17,721 nucleotides of DNA from Proteobacteria bacterium UBA6522. GTDB lineage: Bacteria > Pseudomonadota > Gammaproteobacteria > Steroidobacterales > Rariloculaceae. A model generated the notes under the pieces. That model had not been told where the DNA came from. It made no database searches and was given only the letters and a program-made list of their open reading frames with translations. How positions within the stretch are numbered: position 1 is the first letter of the stretch; every line of letters starts with the position of its first letter. The translations under genes and the position numbers were made by a program. The stretch lies in contig DJLG01000056.1 in NCBI GenBank assembly GCA_002434915.1, positions 5,894 to 23,614 on the forward strand, given 5' to 3'. Below are positions 6,063-14,713 of the stretch, piece after piece.

Positions 6063-7763
6063 ATGAATAACCTTAAATCTGGAACCAGCGACGCTCTTAC
6101 GCGCACTGCCAGCACCCAGCTAATTTGGCTTGGTCTAGCAGCAACTATTGGCTTTGCCATGTTAATGGGTCTTTTATACTGGGTATCATCACTTACAGGC
6201 AGTCACACAACCACCCTTAATGCCATTGATGCAGAATCAGGAACCGTAACCTTACTGCTTCGCACAGAACCTCCACAGCTAGATAGCACGCGGGCGACAG
6301 ACTCAGTCAGCATTAGTGTCCTCGGTCATGTTATGGAGGGGCTGCTGCGATTTGATGAAAACAACCAGCTTGCCCCAGGAGTCGCAGAGCGGTGGGAAAT
6401 TCGTGAGGACGGAGCAACATTTTGGTTGCGCCCGGATGCTCGTTGGAGTGACGGCGTACCGGTAACAGCACATGATTTTGTATTTGCATGGCGCACTGCT
6501 ATTTCACCTGCGACCGCATCTGAATATGCATTTATTCTATATCCGGTTAAAAACGGCGAATCTATAAATTCTGGCAACCTGCCGGTTGAGGCTTTAGGGG
6601 TACGAGCGGTTAATAATCAAACGCTAGAAGTCGAGTTTGAACAGCCTTTAGCCTATTTTGAAGAACTCGTCGCTTTTTCAACTTACCACCCAATCCGCGA
6701 AGATTTTTACCATAGCAGGGAAGGGCGCTACGGCGCCGATGTAGATGATCTTCTGTACAACGGACCTTTTGAAATGACCTTGTGGGTTCATGGCGCTCAT
6801 GTGCGCTTGGAAAAAAACCCTGATTACTGGGGCCGTGAGCGAATTCGTCTCAATGTTATAGACATGCCTTATTTCACAACTGATGCAACTTCTGCTTTGA
6901 ACCTTTTTAAGGATGGCAAGGTTGCTGTTGTGGACTATCTCGGCGCGGAACAGCTTAATGAAGTTTTACAGCAAAGATGGCAGTTGAAGCGTTTTGGGGA
7001 TGGAAGCGTTTGGTTTCTTGCCTTTAACTTCTCCCCTGACCGCATCACATCCAATTGGCACTTGCGTAAAGCCTTACAGTTAGTTACTGACCCAAGCGAG
7101 CTTGTAAATCGTGTGATAAAGCTTCCGGGCAATCTTCCAGGCGAATCCCTTTTTCCTGTATGGCTTCAGGGGGTAAATACCTTCTTTCGCCAAGAGCATC
7201 CAGTGCCTAAAATAGAGCTGAACTTGGAAGCCGCACGTGAACACCTTGAGATCGCAATGGAAGAGCTTGGCCTAGATAATCCTCCTTCTATAGCTCTTTT
7301 GGTTGATGATTCACCAGGCGCTGCAAAACAAGCTGAATATTTCCAAAACCTATACGGATCACAACTTGGGTTAGATATTCGAATTGACCGCCAAATCTTT
7401 AAACAACGCCTGGCAAAAATGCAAAACCAAGACTTTGATCTTGCTGTTTATGGGTGGGGACCAGATTTTGCAGACCCTTTAACTTTCGGCGAGCTCTTCG
7501 CCTCCTGGAATCCAAATAACAACGGCAGGTTTAACAACACTGAATATGACGAATCCGTTCGTCTAGCCCAATCGTCACTTAACCCTCAAACACGAATGGA
7601 GGCATTTGCCCGACAACAAGAAATACTTATTGAGGAGGTGGCATTAATTCCAAACTATGAGCGCGGCAGGGTCTATATAACAGACAGGCGGCTTCAGGGA
7701 GTGGTTCGACGAGCAGTCGGGCCGGACCCCGATTACACCAATGCTTTTATTTCATCAGATTAA
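6063..7763 (+). CDS. oppA: Oligopeptide ABC transporter substrate-binding protein, membrane-anchored
   Basis: Peptide-binding receptor of the OppA/DppA (SBP family 5) type, presenting oligopeptides to OppBC at the outer face of the inner membrane. The protein is 566 residues (E. coli precursor 543). The binding fold begins near residue 60 (TVTLLLRTEPPQLDST) and includes WSDGVPVTAHDFVFAW (128-143), NGPFEM (233-238) and ERIRLN. YGWGPDFADP (463-472) aligns with the OppA segment carrying the aspartate that binds the peptide amino group, here Asp468. The N-terminus is odd: a 19-residue polar leader, a hydrophobic helix at about 20-42, then SSLTGSH, with no lipobox cysteine and no clear signal peptidase I site, so it looks like an uncleaved membrane anchor. 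I see no cysteine anywhere, so the E. coli OppA disulfide is absent. Strong Shine-Dalgarno sequence GAGGAAAGGAA. Confidence 0.93.
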   Translation: MNNLKSGTSDALTRTASTQLIWLGLAATIGFAMLMGLLYWVSSLTGSHTTTLNAIDAESGTVTLLLRTEPPQLDSTRATDSVSISVLGHVMEGLLRFDENNQLAPGVAERWEIREDGATFWLRPDARWSDGVPVTAHDFVFAWRTAISPATASEYAFILYPVKNGESINSGNLPVEALGVRAVNNQTLEVEFEQPLAYFEELVAFSTYHPIREDFYHSREGRYGADVDDLLYNGPFEMTLWVHGAHVRLEKNPDYWGRERIRLNVIDMPYFTTDATSALNLFKDGKVAVVDYLGAEQLNEVLQQRWQLKRFGDGSVWFLAFNFSPDRITSNWHLRKALQLVTDPSELVNRVIKLPGNLPGESLFPVWLQGVNTFFRQEHPVPKIELNLEAAREHLEIAMEELGLDNPPSIALLVDDSPGAAKQAEYFQNLYGSQLGLDIRIDRQIFKQRLAKMQNQDFDLAVYGWGPDFADPLTFGELFASWNPNNNGRFNNTEYDESVRLAQSSLNPQTRMEAFARQQEILIEEVALIPNYERGRVYITDRRLQGVVRRAVGPDPDYTNAFISSD

Positions 7764-7779
7764 GTAACTACTGATTTAT

Positions 7780-8712
7780 ATGTACTCATATACGCTCAAG
7801 CGCCTTTTTCAAGGCCTGATAACCATCTGGTTTATTGCTACCGCTACGTTTGTCGCAATGCATTCGGTCCCCGGTGACCCACTAATAAATGAACGTGGAG
7901 TTAATGAAGAAATTCGTAGAAACCTTGAGGAGCGCTATGGTCTAGATAGGCCAGTACTTGAGCAATACTTGATTTACATGAGCAATATGGCAAAAGGCGA
8001 TTTCGGTATATCATTCACGCAACAAAACCGAAGTGTTAACGATATTATTCGCGAACATTTTCCGGTATCAGCCACACTTGGAATTCTCGCTATCGTCTTT
8101 GCTGGCATTGGCGGCGTATTATGGGGAGCCCTCACCGCGTTATATCGAAATCGCCTGCCTGACGTAATAATCATGTTCCTAGTGATTCTTGGAATATCTG
8201 TGCCCAGCTTTGTTATAGCTGCTATAGGGCAACTAGCATTAGTAAGCTTAAATGGGTTGGTCGGCTTTTCTGTGCTGCCTGTTGCCGGCTGGGGCACTGT
8301 CCTGCATATGCTAGTACCGTCACTTGTTCTCGGCCTAGGTACCATGGCGTTTTTAACTAGGCTTATGCGCTCCTCAATGTTAGAAATCATTAGCGCTGAC
8401 TTTGTTCGTACTGCTTATTCCAAAGGACTACCTCCAACACGCATCTTTATGAAACATCAGCTACGCAATGCAATTCTGCCAGTTATAACTGTGCTTGGCC
8501 CTGCTATTGCTGCTATAACAACCGGAGGTTTTGTAGTTGAGCTTGTATTTGCCATCCCCGGGCTAGGTCGTTTTTTTGTACAAGCTGTTCAACAACTTGA
8601 TTACACCGTGATCATGGGCACCACTGTTTTTTACGGCGCTTTTCTCGTGTTCATGGTTATTGCTGTTGACCTTATATATGGGTTTGTTGACCCACGCGTA
8701 CGCCTAGAATAA
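7780..8712 (+). CDS. oppB: Oligopeptide ABC transporter permease OppB
   Basis: First inner-membrane permease subunit of the peptide importer. The protein is 310 residues (306 in E. coli). It opens with a hydrophobic helix (about 9-28) and the family segment MHSVPGDPL, then ERYGLDRPVLEQYLIYM, typical of the periplasmic region of OppB/DppB. The cytoplasmic EAA loop that docks on the ATPases is at about 207-235 (DFVRTAYSKGLPPTRIF up to NAILP), and the C-terminal helices include FAIPGLGRFFVQAV. It starts 16 bp after oppA stops. No Shine-Dalgarno sequence is visible, which may lower its translation relative to oppA; the next in-frame ATG would remove the first helix, so this start is retained. The stop is 2 bp before the oppC start. 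Confidence 0.95.
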   Translation: MYSYTLKRLFQGLITIWFIATATFVAMHSVPGDPLINERGVNEEIRRNLEERYGLDRPVLEQYLIYMSNMAKGDFGISFTQQNRSVNDIIREHFPVSATLGILAIVFAGIGGVLWGALTALYRNRLPDVIIMFLVILGISVPSFVIAAIGQLALVSLNGLVGFSVLPVAGWGTVLHMLVPSLVLGLGTMAFLTRLMRSSMLEIISADFVRTAYSKGLPPTRIFMKHQLRNAILPVITVLGPAIAAITTGGFVVELVFAIPGLGRFFVQAVQQLDYTVIMGTTVFYGAFLVFMVIAVDLIYGFVDPRVRLE

Positions 8713-8714
8713 TC

Positions 8715-10115
8715 ATGAAAGATCTCGTTCTGATAGCAAAAGATTTCGCGCCAATCGCCGTTGAACGTGAAGCCCAAAGCATAACTAGGCCATCCCTTTC
8801 ATACTGGCAAGATGCTTGGTTGCGCCTAAAAACCAACCGTAGGGCGCTGATATCCCTTTTCATCGTGGTTGGCTTGCTTGTATTTACCATCGCAGGCCCC
8901 TGGGTCTGGACTATTGACCCTGCAGCACAAGACCTAGATCAATTAAGCTCGCCCCCTGGAGCAAACCGACGAGCAATAATTGTGACGCCATATTTGCCCT
9001 GGTCTGGCATCACTGCTGACTCAGTCCCTATTTCAGGACAAACTATTGGCGCCACAGCAGAGATTAGGCTGGCACAACCTGCAACAACACAGGCCGTCCG
9101 CTTAGAATGGGACCCAGTCCCTGGTGCAACCGGGTATCGTGTATACCGCAATCTTTACAGCCCGGCACCGGACGGCGCTCTTGGCCTGCCAATCGGAGAA
9201 ATCTATGATGCCCGCAGGATAAGTTATGAGGATTTGCTTGATCTGAGGCCAACAAGGTTTTGGTATTCCATAGTAGCTACAGATGAACTCGGGCAGGAAG
9301 TTGCCGAATACACAACGCTAGTTGTCAATGTCATAAGAGTCGTAACTGTTGATGAAGCTATATCTGATGGTCTAGTAGGGCCTAACGTTGTTCCAAAACT
9401 TGGTGATGAGGTTTTTGTGAAACTTCATCCTCTTGGCACGGATTACCTTGGAAGGGACATGCTTGCACGCCTTATGTATGGGGCACGTGTGTCGCTTTTT
9501 ATAGGAATAATTGCACCGCTTTTCTTCGTTTTAATTGGCATTCTATATGGAAGCGCGGCCGGTTTTATCGGGGGAAGGGTAGATCAATTTCTTATGCGGT
9601 TTGCCGACTTTGTGGTTGCACTGCCATTTCTATTGTTCATGATTCTTTTCAAAATTGCCTTTGGTATCGGTCCTGGAGAAAGCGGCATACTGCCTATGTT
9701 GGTTGCGCTTATCGTGCTGAGCTGGCCGGCTACGGCACGGTTAGTTCGGGGCCAGATATTACAAATACGTGAGGAGGCTTATATTGCAGCGTCCCAGCTG
9801 CTTGGCGCAAAAACTTATTACTTAATTCTGCGTCATATGATTCCAAATACACTCGGGGTAATTCTGGTTACGATAACTTTTGCAGTGCCCACAGTGATTT
9901 TTGTTGAGGCGTTCCTATCATTTATTGGAATGGGCGTAGCCCCTCCAACACCATCATGGGGAAGTATGTGTAATGAGGGCATCCAGACGATGCTAAATCA
10001 CCCCCATGAACTTATATTTCCGGCGTTGTTAATTAGCATCACAGTTCTCGCCTTTAATCTGCTTGGTGATGGTTTGCGTGATGCGCTTGATGCACGCATG
10101 AGGTCTCGTGAATGA
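8715..10115 (+). CDS. oppC: Oligopeptide ABC transporter permease OppC with an inserted FN3-like domain
   Basis: Second permease subunit of the peptide importer. The protein is 466 residues against 302 in E. coli. The ends are ordinary: an N-terminal cytoplasmic stretch with SYWQDAWLRLKTNRRA, TM1 at about 44-66, then from residue 238 the family sequence HPLGTDYLGRDMLARLMYGARVS, the EAA loop near EEAYIAASQLLGAKTYY (353-369), and the C-terminal block PTPSWGSM with LLGDGLRDALD. The extra length sits between TM1 and TM2, in the periplasmic loop, where residues about 85-237 replace a short linker. Within it residues 113-209 look like a fibronectin type III fold (listed separately). The reading frame is open throughout, so this is a real insertion and not a sequencing artefact. 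It overlaps oppD by 4 bases (ATGA). Confidence 0.93.
   Translation: MKDLVLIAKDFAPIAVEREAQSITRPSLSYWQDAWLRLKTNRRALISLFIVVGLLVFTIAGPWVWTIDPAAQDLDQLSSPPGANRRAIIVTPYLPWSGITADSVPISGQTIGATAEIRLAQPATTQAVRLEWDPVPGATGYRVYRNLYSPAPDGALGLPIGEIYDARRISYEDLLDLRPTRFWYSIVATDELGQEVAEYTTLVVNVIRVVTVDEAISDGLVGPNVVPKLGDEVFVKLHPLGTDYLGRDMLARLMYGARVSLFIGIIAPLFFVLIGILYGSAAGFIGGRVDQFLMRFADFVVALPFLLFMILFKIAFGIGPGESGILPMLVALIVLSWPATARLVRGQILQIREEAYIAASQLLGAKTYYLILRHMIPNTLGVILVTITFAVPTVIFVEAFLSFIGMGVAPPTPSWGSMCNEGIQTMLNHPHELIFPALLISITVLAFNLLGDGLRDALDARMRSRE
9051..9341 (+). other. Fibronectin type III-like domain inserted in OppC
   Basis: This segment encodes OppC residues about 113-209. It shows the FN3 hallmarks in order: a B-strand of the form VRLEWDPVPGATGYRVYR, with the core tryptophan (Trp132) followed by the C-strand tyrosine (Tyr141); an E-to-F part LRPTRFWYSIVATDELGQE, with the tyrosine corner type pattern L-x-P-x-x-x-x-Y (Tyr184) and the usual A-x-D-x-x-G turn; and a G-strand ending TTLVVNVIRV. 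The spacing between conserved positions fits one FN3 module of about 90-95 residues. The site is the first periplasmic loop of the permease, so the domain should sit on the outer face of the membrane next to OppA. The assignment rests on motif reading; its function is unknown. Confidence 0.7.
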
Positions 10116-11152
10116 CGCGGCAATCCCTTCAAGAGAAGACTGCTTTGCTAAAGGTAGAAAATCTACATGTGGAATTTGATACTTATGGTGGTGTTGTAAA
10201 GGCTGTAAGGGGGGTAGATTTTACGGTTCAAGCGGGGAAAACTCTTGCTATCGTAGGTGAATCTGGTTGTGGCAAATCCGTATCTGTGCATAGCATCATG
10301 GGATTAATTCCTATGCCGCCCGGTCGCATAACAAAAGGAACGGCACTACTCAATGGAGTTGATATTCTCGGGAAAAAAACTATTGGGGATGAAGATATTC
10401 GCGGCTCTAAGGTTGGAATGATTTTCCAGGACCCTATGACATCATTGAACCCTACAATGACAATAGGCGACCAGGTTGCTGAAACTCTTCAAGTACACCG
10501 TGGTTTTAGTCATTCCCGTGCTTTTGCTCGGGCAATTGAATTGCTCGAACTCGTAAAAATACCTGATGCAGCGCAAAGAGCTAAGCAATACCCTTTCGAA
10601 TTCTCAGGAGGCATGCTGCAGCGCGCAATGATAGCCATGGCCGTTGCTTGTGGCCCCTCTTTGCTTATAGCTGATGAGCCAACTACAGCGCTTGATGTCA
10701 CTATCCAGGCTCAGATTCTCGACATGATGGTAGATCTACAGCGCGAAAGTAATATGGCCATAATTTTGATTACACATGATCTAGGCGTGGTCGCCCGTAT
10801 GGCCAACGATGTGGTTGTAATGTATGCCGGTGAAGTTGTAGAAAAGGGAAGTGTCGAGGATGTTTACTACCGCTCTTCTCATCCTTATACATTAGGCTTA
10901 AAGGCAGCCATGCCCAAAAATGTTGGAGCACTAAGTAGAAGACTGCAGCCTATCGACGGCAGTCCACCTGACCTATTTGATCCTCCAAATGGCTGTGGAT
11001 ACTTCGCCCGTTGTCCGCATGCTATGCGTTTATGTGAAAACAATCGCCCAGAAAAGTTTAGGCTTTCTTCTGAACATTATGCCAATTGCTGGCTACATCA
11101 TAAGCAAGCGGAAACAAAAGCGGCTCTGGTTTTTAAAGAGGAAAAACCATAA
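10112..11152 (+). CDS. oppD: Oligopeptide ABC transporter ATP-binding protein OppD
   Basis: One of the two cytoplasmic ATPases that power the peptide importer. The protein is 346 residues (337 in E. coli). Walker A is GESGCGKS at 49-56, the Q-loop glutamine is Gln106 (FQDPMTSLNP), the ABC signature is FSGGMLQR at 164-171, Walker B is LLIADE at 184-189, and the switch histidine is His222 (THDLG). The C-terminal oligopeptide/dipeptide extension carries four cysteines (295, 301, 308, 326) in the pattern C-x5-C-x6-C-x17-C, which in related transporters bind a [4Fe-4S] cluster. The ATG overlaps the oppC stop (ATGA), indicating coupled translation, and its stop overlaps the oppF start. Confidence 0.96.
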   Translation: MTRQSLQEKTALLKVENLHVEFDTYGGVVKAVRGVDFTVQAGKTLAIVGESGCGKSVSVHSIMGLIPMPPGRITKGTALLNGVDILGKKTIGDEDIRGSKVGMIFQDPMTSLNPTMTIGDQVAETLQVHRGFSHSRAFARAIELLELVKIPDAAQRAKQYPFEFSGGMLQRAMIAMAVACGPSLLIADEPTTALDVTIQAQILDMMVDLQRESNMAIILITHDLGVVARMANDVVVMYAGEVVEKGSVEDVYYRSSHPYTLGLKAAMPKNVGALSRRLQPIDGSPPDLFDPPNGCGYFARCPHAMRLCENNRPEKFRLSSEHYANCWLHHKQAETKAALVFKEEKP

Positions 11153-12114
11153 TGACTATGCTTATCGAAGCTCGGGCATTGACGAAGCATTTCCGAATTG
11201 GAAAAAACAAAACAGTCCATGCTGTAGATGACGTTTCATTACACGTAGACAAACAGGAAATTCTAGGGCTCGTTGGCGAAAGCGGCTCTGGCAAATCGAC
11301 TTTCGGAAAAACGCTTGTTGGGCTCCATGAAAAAACTTCAGGCGAGGTTCTCTACAAGGGCGAAAAATTACCAAGCAAATACCGTCCAAAAGATTTCCAA
11401 AAATTTGCATCATCAATTCAAATGATTTTCCAGGACCCCTACTCCTCTTTAAACCCGCGCATGACTGTTGGAGAAATAATTGGCGAGGGGTTGCGTTTGC
11501 ATAGCCAACTAGGGTCCGAACAAATTAGGGAGTCTGTTGCATCATGGCTTATTAAAGTAGGCCTACTACCTGACCATATGTCCCGTTATCCACACGAGTT
11601 TTCAGGAGGACAGAGACAGCGTATCGGGATAGCACGAGCTCTGATTATGGAGCCAGAGTTTGTTGTCTGTGACGAGCCTATATCTGCATTGGATGTTTCT
11701 GTTCAAGCCCAGGTCGTCAACCTGCTAGATGAGCTTAAGTCTTCCCTGGGATTAACATTGCTATTCATTGCTCATGACCTATCCATGGTGCGTTATGTTT
11801 CAGATCGAATGGCTGTAATGTATCTTGGAACTCTTGTGGAAATCGGCGCTTCTGATGAAGTTTTTTTTGATCCAAAACACCCTTATACCTCTTTATTAAT
11901 CGCCTCAAACCCTGAGCCAGATCCTGAAAGCGAGCGCAGCCGAGCTTCAACAACAATGACAGGGGAAATTCCTTCAGCCGTTAACGTTAAACCCGGTTGT
12001 CGTTTTGCAGGGCGTTGCCCAAAGGTCATGAGGATTTGTAAAACTGAGTCGCCCATTCTCAAAGAGCTTCGGAAAGGAAGCATTCAACGCCTCGTTGCTT
12101 GCCACCTCTATTAA
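11152..12114 (+). CDS. oppF: Oligopeptide ABC transporter ATP-binding protein OppF
   Basis: Second ATPase subunit of the peptide importer. The protein is 320 residues (334 in E. coli). Walker A is GESGSGKS at 42-49, the Q-loop glutamine is Gln94 (FQDPYSSLNPRM), the signature is SGGQRQR at 151-157, Walker B is FVVCDE at 170-175, and the switch histidine is His208. The C-terminal extension again has four cysteines (283, 289, 296, 317) suited to an iron-sulfur cluster. The start overlaps the oppD stop by one base (TAATG), with an AGAGGA ribosome site about 8 bases upstream. It is the last gene of the operon and ends only 5 bp from the convergent mnmG stop, with no room for a private terminator. 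Confidence 0.96.
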   Translation: MTMLIEARALTKHFRIGKNKTVHAVDDVSLHVDKQEILGLVGESGSGKSTFGKTLVGLHEKTSGEVLYKGEKLPSKYRPKDFQKFASSIQMIFQDPYSSLNPRMTVGEIIGEGLRLHSQLGSEQIRESVASWLIKVGLLPDHMSRYPHEFSGGQRQRIGIARALIMEPEFVVCDEPISALDVSVQAQVVNLLDELKSSLGLTLLFIAHDLSMVRYVSDRMAVMYLGTLVEIGASDEVFFDPKHPYTSLLIASNPEPDPESERSRASTTMTGEIPSAVNVKPGCRFAGRCPKVMRICKTESPILKELRKGSIQRLVACHLY

Positions 12115-12119
12115 TGAGA

Positions 12120-14018
12120 TTAGGCGCTGCGTCTTAGTCTTTTTTTCTTTAAGTAAATCAATAATAACGAAATTGCCGCGGGTGTCATCCCAGCTATTCG
12201 GCTCGCCTGTCCTACGCTCTTCGGGCGAATTTTTTCTAATCTCTCTCGCACCTCGTTGGACAGACCAACTACCTCTGAATACTCCATATCTAAAGGCAAA
12301 ACAGTTTTATCGTTTTTGCGTTGCTTGTCTATTTCGCGTTTTTGTCTCTTGATATAGCCTGTGTAGCGAGCTTGTATTTCTATCTGATGACCAATCTGCT
12401 CTGACTCCTCCTGAGTCAGTTTTAGATGATCTTCCATATCCCCAACACGCTCCAGTTTGACTAACTCTTTATAGCGTATTTCAGGACGACATAATAGATC
12501 ATGGGCTTTTGTATCACGGCTTAGGGGGCCTATTGGTGAACCTGACGGTACATCTTTGGGCCGAACAAGAATCTTGCTCAATCGGGTTTTTTCTTGATCA
12601 AGTAACCTGCGTTTTGTTTCAAAAGCGGCCCAACGAATATCGTTTACAACGCCAAGTTCGCGGCCTTTTGGAGTAAGACGCAAATCAGCATTATCTTCTC
12701 TTAATGAAAGTCGATACTCTGCTCGTGATGTAAACATACGATATGGTTCAAGGGTACCTCTAGTAACAAGATCATCTATTAATACACCAATATATGCTTC
12801 ATCGCGCCGGGGAACCCAAGCTGGTTGCCCACATACTGATCGCCCAGCGTTTATACCAGCAATAATCCCTTGTGCAGCCGCTTCTTCATAGCCAGTAGTA
12901 CCGTTTATTTGTCCTGCAAAATAAAGGCCTTTTACTGCCTTTGTTTCTAGGCTTGGCTCAAGATCTCTCGGATCAAAAAAATCATATTCAATAGCGTAGC
13001 CAGGCCGAGTAATATGCGCATTTTCGAAGCCCTCTATAGAGTTAACAAAGGTCTGTTGAATATCAAAAGGCAAGCTTGTTGAAATGCCATTTGGATAAAT
13101 TTCTTCCGTATCAAGGCCTTCTGGTTCAACGAAAATCTGATGTGATGTTCTGTCTGCAAAACGAACTACCTTATCTTCTATAGAGGGACAATATCTTGGC
13201 CCTACTCCTTCAATCGCTCCGCTGAATAAGGGTGAGCGTGCTAAGCTTTTTTGGATTAGTTCATGGGTCTTTTCGTTAGTATGCGCAATATGGCAAAGCG
13301 CCTGTCGTGGATGTTCTGACCGACGACCAAGAAAAGAAAAAACAGGTCTTGGTTCATCGCCTGGTTGTGGCTTTAAGCGGCTATAATCGATGCTTCTGCC
13401 ATCAATACGAGGGGGGGTGCCGGTTTTCAATCGATCAACCCTCAATCCGAGCTCCCTGAGCTTATCTGCTAATTTCATTGCAGCCGGATCACCGGCCCGG
13501 CCGCCAGGATAATTAGTCTCTCCTATATGAATGCGGCCTGAAAGGAATGTGCCAACCGTAAGGACCACAGCAGGCGCTGTAATATGCAGGCCCATCTGCG
13601 TAATAACCCCTTTTACCTGATCCCCGGTCAAGATGAGGTCATCAACTCCTTGCTGCAACAAACTAAGACCAGGCTGCATTTCCAGTTGTCGACGAATTGC
13701 GCCCCTATAGAGCACTCGGTCGGCTTGTGCTCGGGTCGCACGCACTGCAGGACCCTTGCTAGCGTTTAAGGTACGAAAATGAATCCCAGCGTGATCAATT
13801 GCCTGCGCCATGGCCCCACCTAGCGCATCAACTTCTTTAGCAAGGTGCCCTTTGCCAATTCCACCAATAGCAGGATTGCAGCTCATCTGCCCAAGAGTTT
13901 CTAGATTTTGCGTCAACAGTAGCGTTCGAACGCCAATCCTTGCCGCTGCTAAGGCAGCTTCGGCGCCAGCATGTCCTCCTCCTACAACTATGCACTCGAA
14001 TTTTTTTGGGTATTCCAT
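12120..14018 (-). CDS. mnmG: tRNA uridine-5-carboxymethylaminomethyl modification enzyme MnmG
   Basis: FAD-dependent subunit (GidA) that, with the GTPase MnmE, installs the cmnm5 or nm5 group on the wobble uridine of certain tRNAs. The protein is 632 residues (629 in E. coli). The dinucleotide-binding motif is GGGHAGAE at 13-20, followed by the strongly conserved SCNPAIGGIGKGHLAKE at 46-62. Cys277 in RYCPSIEDK is at the same number as the catalytically important E. coli Cys277. ETNYPGGRAGDPAA and the C-terminal helical MnmE/tRNA-binding part (ASRIAGMTPAAIS) are typical. The ATG at 14018 has only a weak Shine-Dalgarno sequence (AAGAAG). Both partners are in the window; mnmE lies four genes upstream. 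Downstream it faces oppF tail to tail with a 5-bp gap. Confidence 0.98.
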   Translation of the reverse strand: MEYPKKFECIVVGGGHAGAEAALAAARIGVRTLLLTQNLETLGQMSCNPAIGGIGKGHLAKEVDALGGAMAQAIDHAGIHFRTLNASKGPAVRATRAQADRVLYRGAIRRQLEMQPGLSLLQQGVDDLILTGDQVKGVITQMGLHITAPAVVLTVGTFLSGRIHIGETNYPGGRAGDPAAMKLADKLRELGLRVDRLKTGTPPRIDGRSIDYSRLKPQPGDEPRPVFSFLGRRSEHPRQALCHIAHTNEKTHELIQKSLARSPLFSGAIEGVGPRYCPSIEDKVVRFADRTSHQIFVEPEGLDTEEIYPNGISTSLPFDIQQTFVNSIEGFENAHITRPGYAIEYDFFDPRDLEPSLETKAVKGLYFAGQINGTTGYEEAAAQGIIAGINAGRSVCGQPAWVPRRDEAYIGVLIDDLVTRGTLEPYRMFTSRAEYRLSLREDNADLRLTPKGRELGVVNDIRWAAFETKRRLLDQEKTRLSKILVRPKDVPSGSPIGPLSRDTKAHDLLCRPEIRYKELVKLERVGDMEDHLKLTQEESEQIGHQIEIQARYTGYIKRQKREIDKQRKNDKTVLPLDMEYSEVVGLSNEVRERLEKIRPKSVGQASRIAGMTPAAISLLLIYLKKKRLRRSA

Positions 14019-14122
14019 GCTTCTTGATCTCAGTAAGATGCAATTCTAGGCCGATTATTACCTGCGCGTCAGAAAAACGGGCGTTTGAGTCTACATAACT
14101 GCCAACTTAATGGCTAAAAACT

Positions 14123-14713
14123 CTAGCGTCTTTCCAGTCGATATACGAAAGCAGGTGGCAGATTTAATAAGGCAAGCTTTAGGAATGTTGCCTTCAAACC
14201 TATTAAATCTAGGATGCTACGTTCTACTGGGCATTTGCCGCCATAGGTAAACTGATGAAAGAATCCGCTAGGGCCTAGCACCTCGAAAGCCTGGGAAATC
14301 AACCTGGTTTTTTGTTTTATTGTAAAAAGCATCAGAGGTAACCCGCTTATGACGAAGTCTGGGGGCGCATCAAGGGCGCCGATATGATTCTTGAGCTCAA
14401 GGGCATTTGCTTTAGCCACTATGATATTAGGAAACCGCTCTTTAAGTAGGTCAGCAAAATCTCCATTTTGCTCTAAAGCAATCAAATCTTTCGGCTCAAC
14501 GCCAGCCTCTAGAATCGCCTGAGTTACTATGCCCGTTCCCGCACCAAGCTCGATTACACGTGAGCCTGGTCTAATGCCTTCTATCAAATATTTGGCCAAA
14601 TAGGGGCTGCTCGGAGCAATTGCACCAATAGACAATGGCTCCTTAAGTACAGCGCTTAAAAACCGTCTAAACTTAACCTGTGATTTTGTTTTTATGTCTC
14701 TACCTCCGTCCAT
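14123..14713 (-). CDS. PmtA-like SAM-dependent methyltransferase (phospholipid N-methyltransferase family)
   Basis: Class I SAM methyltransferase resembling the phospholipid N-methyltransferase (PmtA, COG3963) group, which methylates phosphatidylethanolamine toward phosphatidylcholine. The protein is 196 residues, as in that family. An amphipathic N-terminus (VKFRRFLSAVLKEPLSIGAIAPSS) is typical of these membrane-surface enzymes. The SAM motif I is VIELGAGTGIVTQAIL at 53-68, the acidic motif II residue lies in ALEQN, and motif IV is VISGLPLM. The C-terminal FHQFTYGGKCPV and NLPPAFVYRLER match the family ending. The ATG at 14713 has a good GAGGGAG Shine-Dalgarno sequence. The gene is 104 bp upstream of mnmG and 88 bp downstream of the EamA gene. 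The substrate is not proven by sequence; small proteins of this type may also act on other lipids. Confidence 0.75.
   Translation of the reverse strand: MDGGRDIKTKSQVKFRRFLSAVLKEPLSIGAIAPSSPYLAKYLIEGIRPGSRVIELGAGTGIVTQAILEAGVEPKDLIALEQNGDFADLLKERFPNIIVAKANALELKNHIGALDAPPDFVISGLPLMLFTIKQKTRLISQAFEVLGPSGFFHQFTYGGKCPVERSILDLIGLKATFLKLALLNLPPAFVYRLERR

Noticed and set aside
5936..6160. 74-codon minus-strand open frame across the rsmG-oppA gap
   Set aside because: It overlaps the well-supported oppA start on the other strand and has no domain, no family resemblance and no ribosome site.
12115..12119. Bidirectional terminator between oppF and mnmG
   Set aside because: The gap is only 5 bp, and I found no GC-rich stem with flanking T-tracts around the two stop codons; termination must occur inside the opposing genes or depend on Rho.
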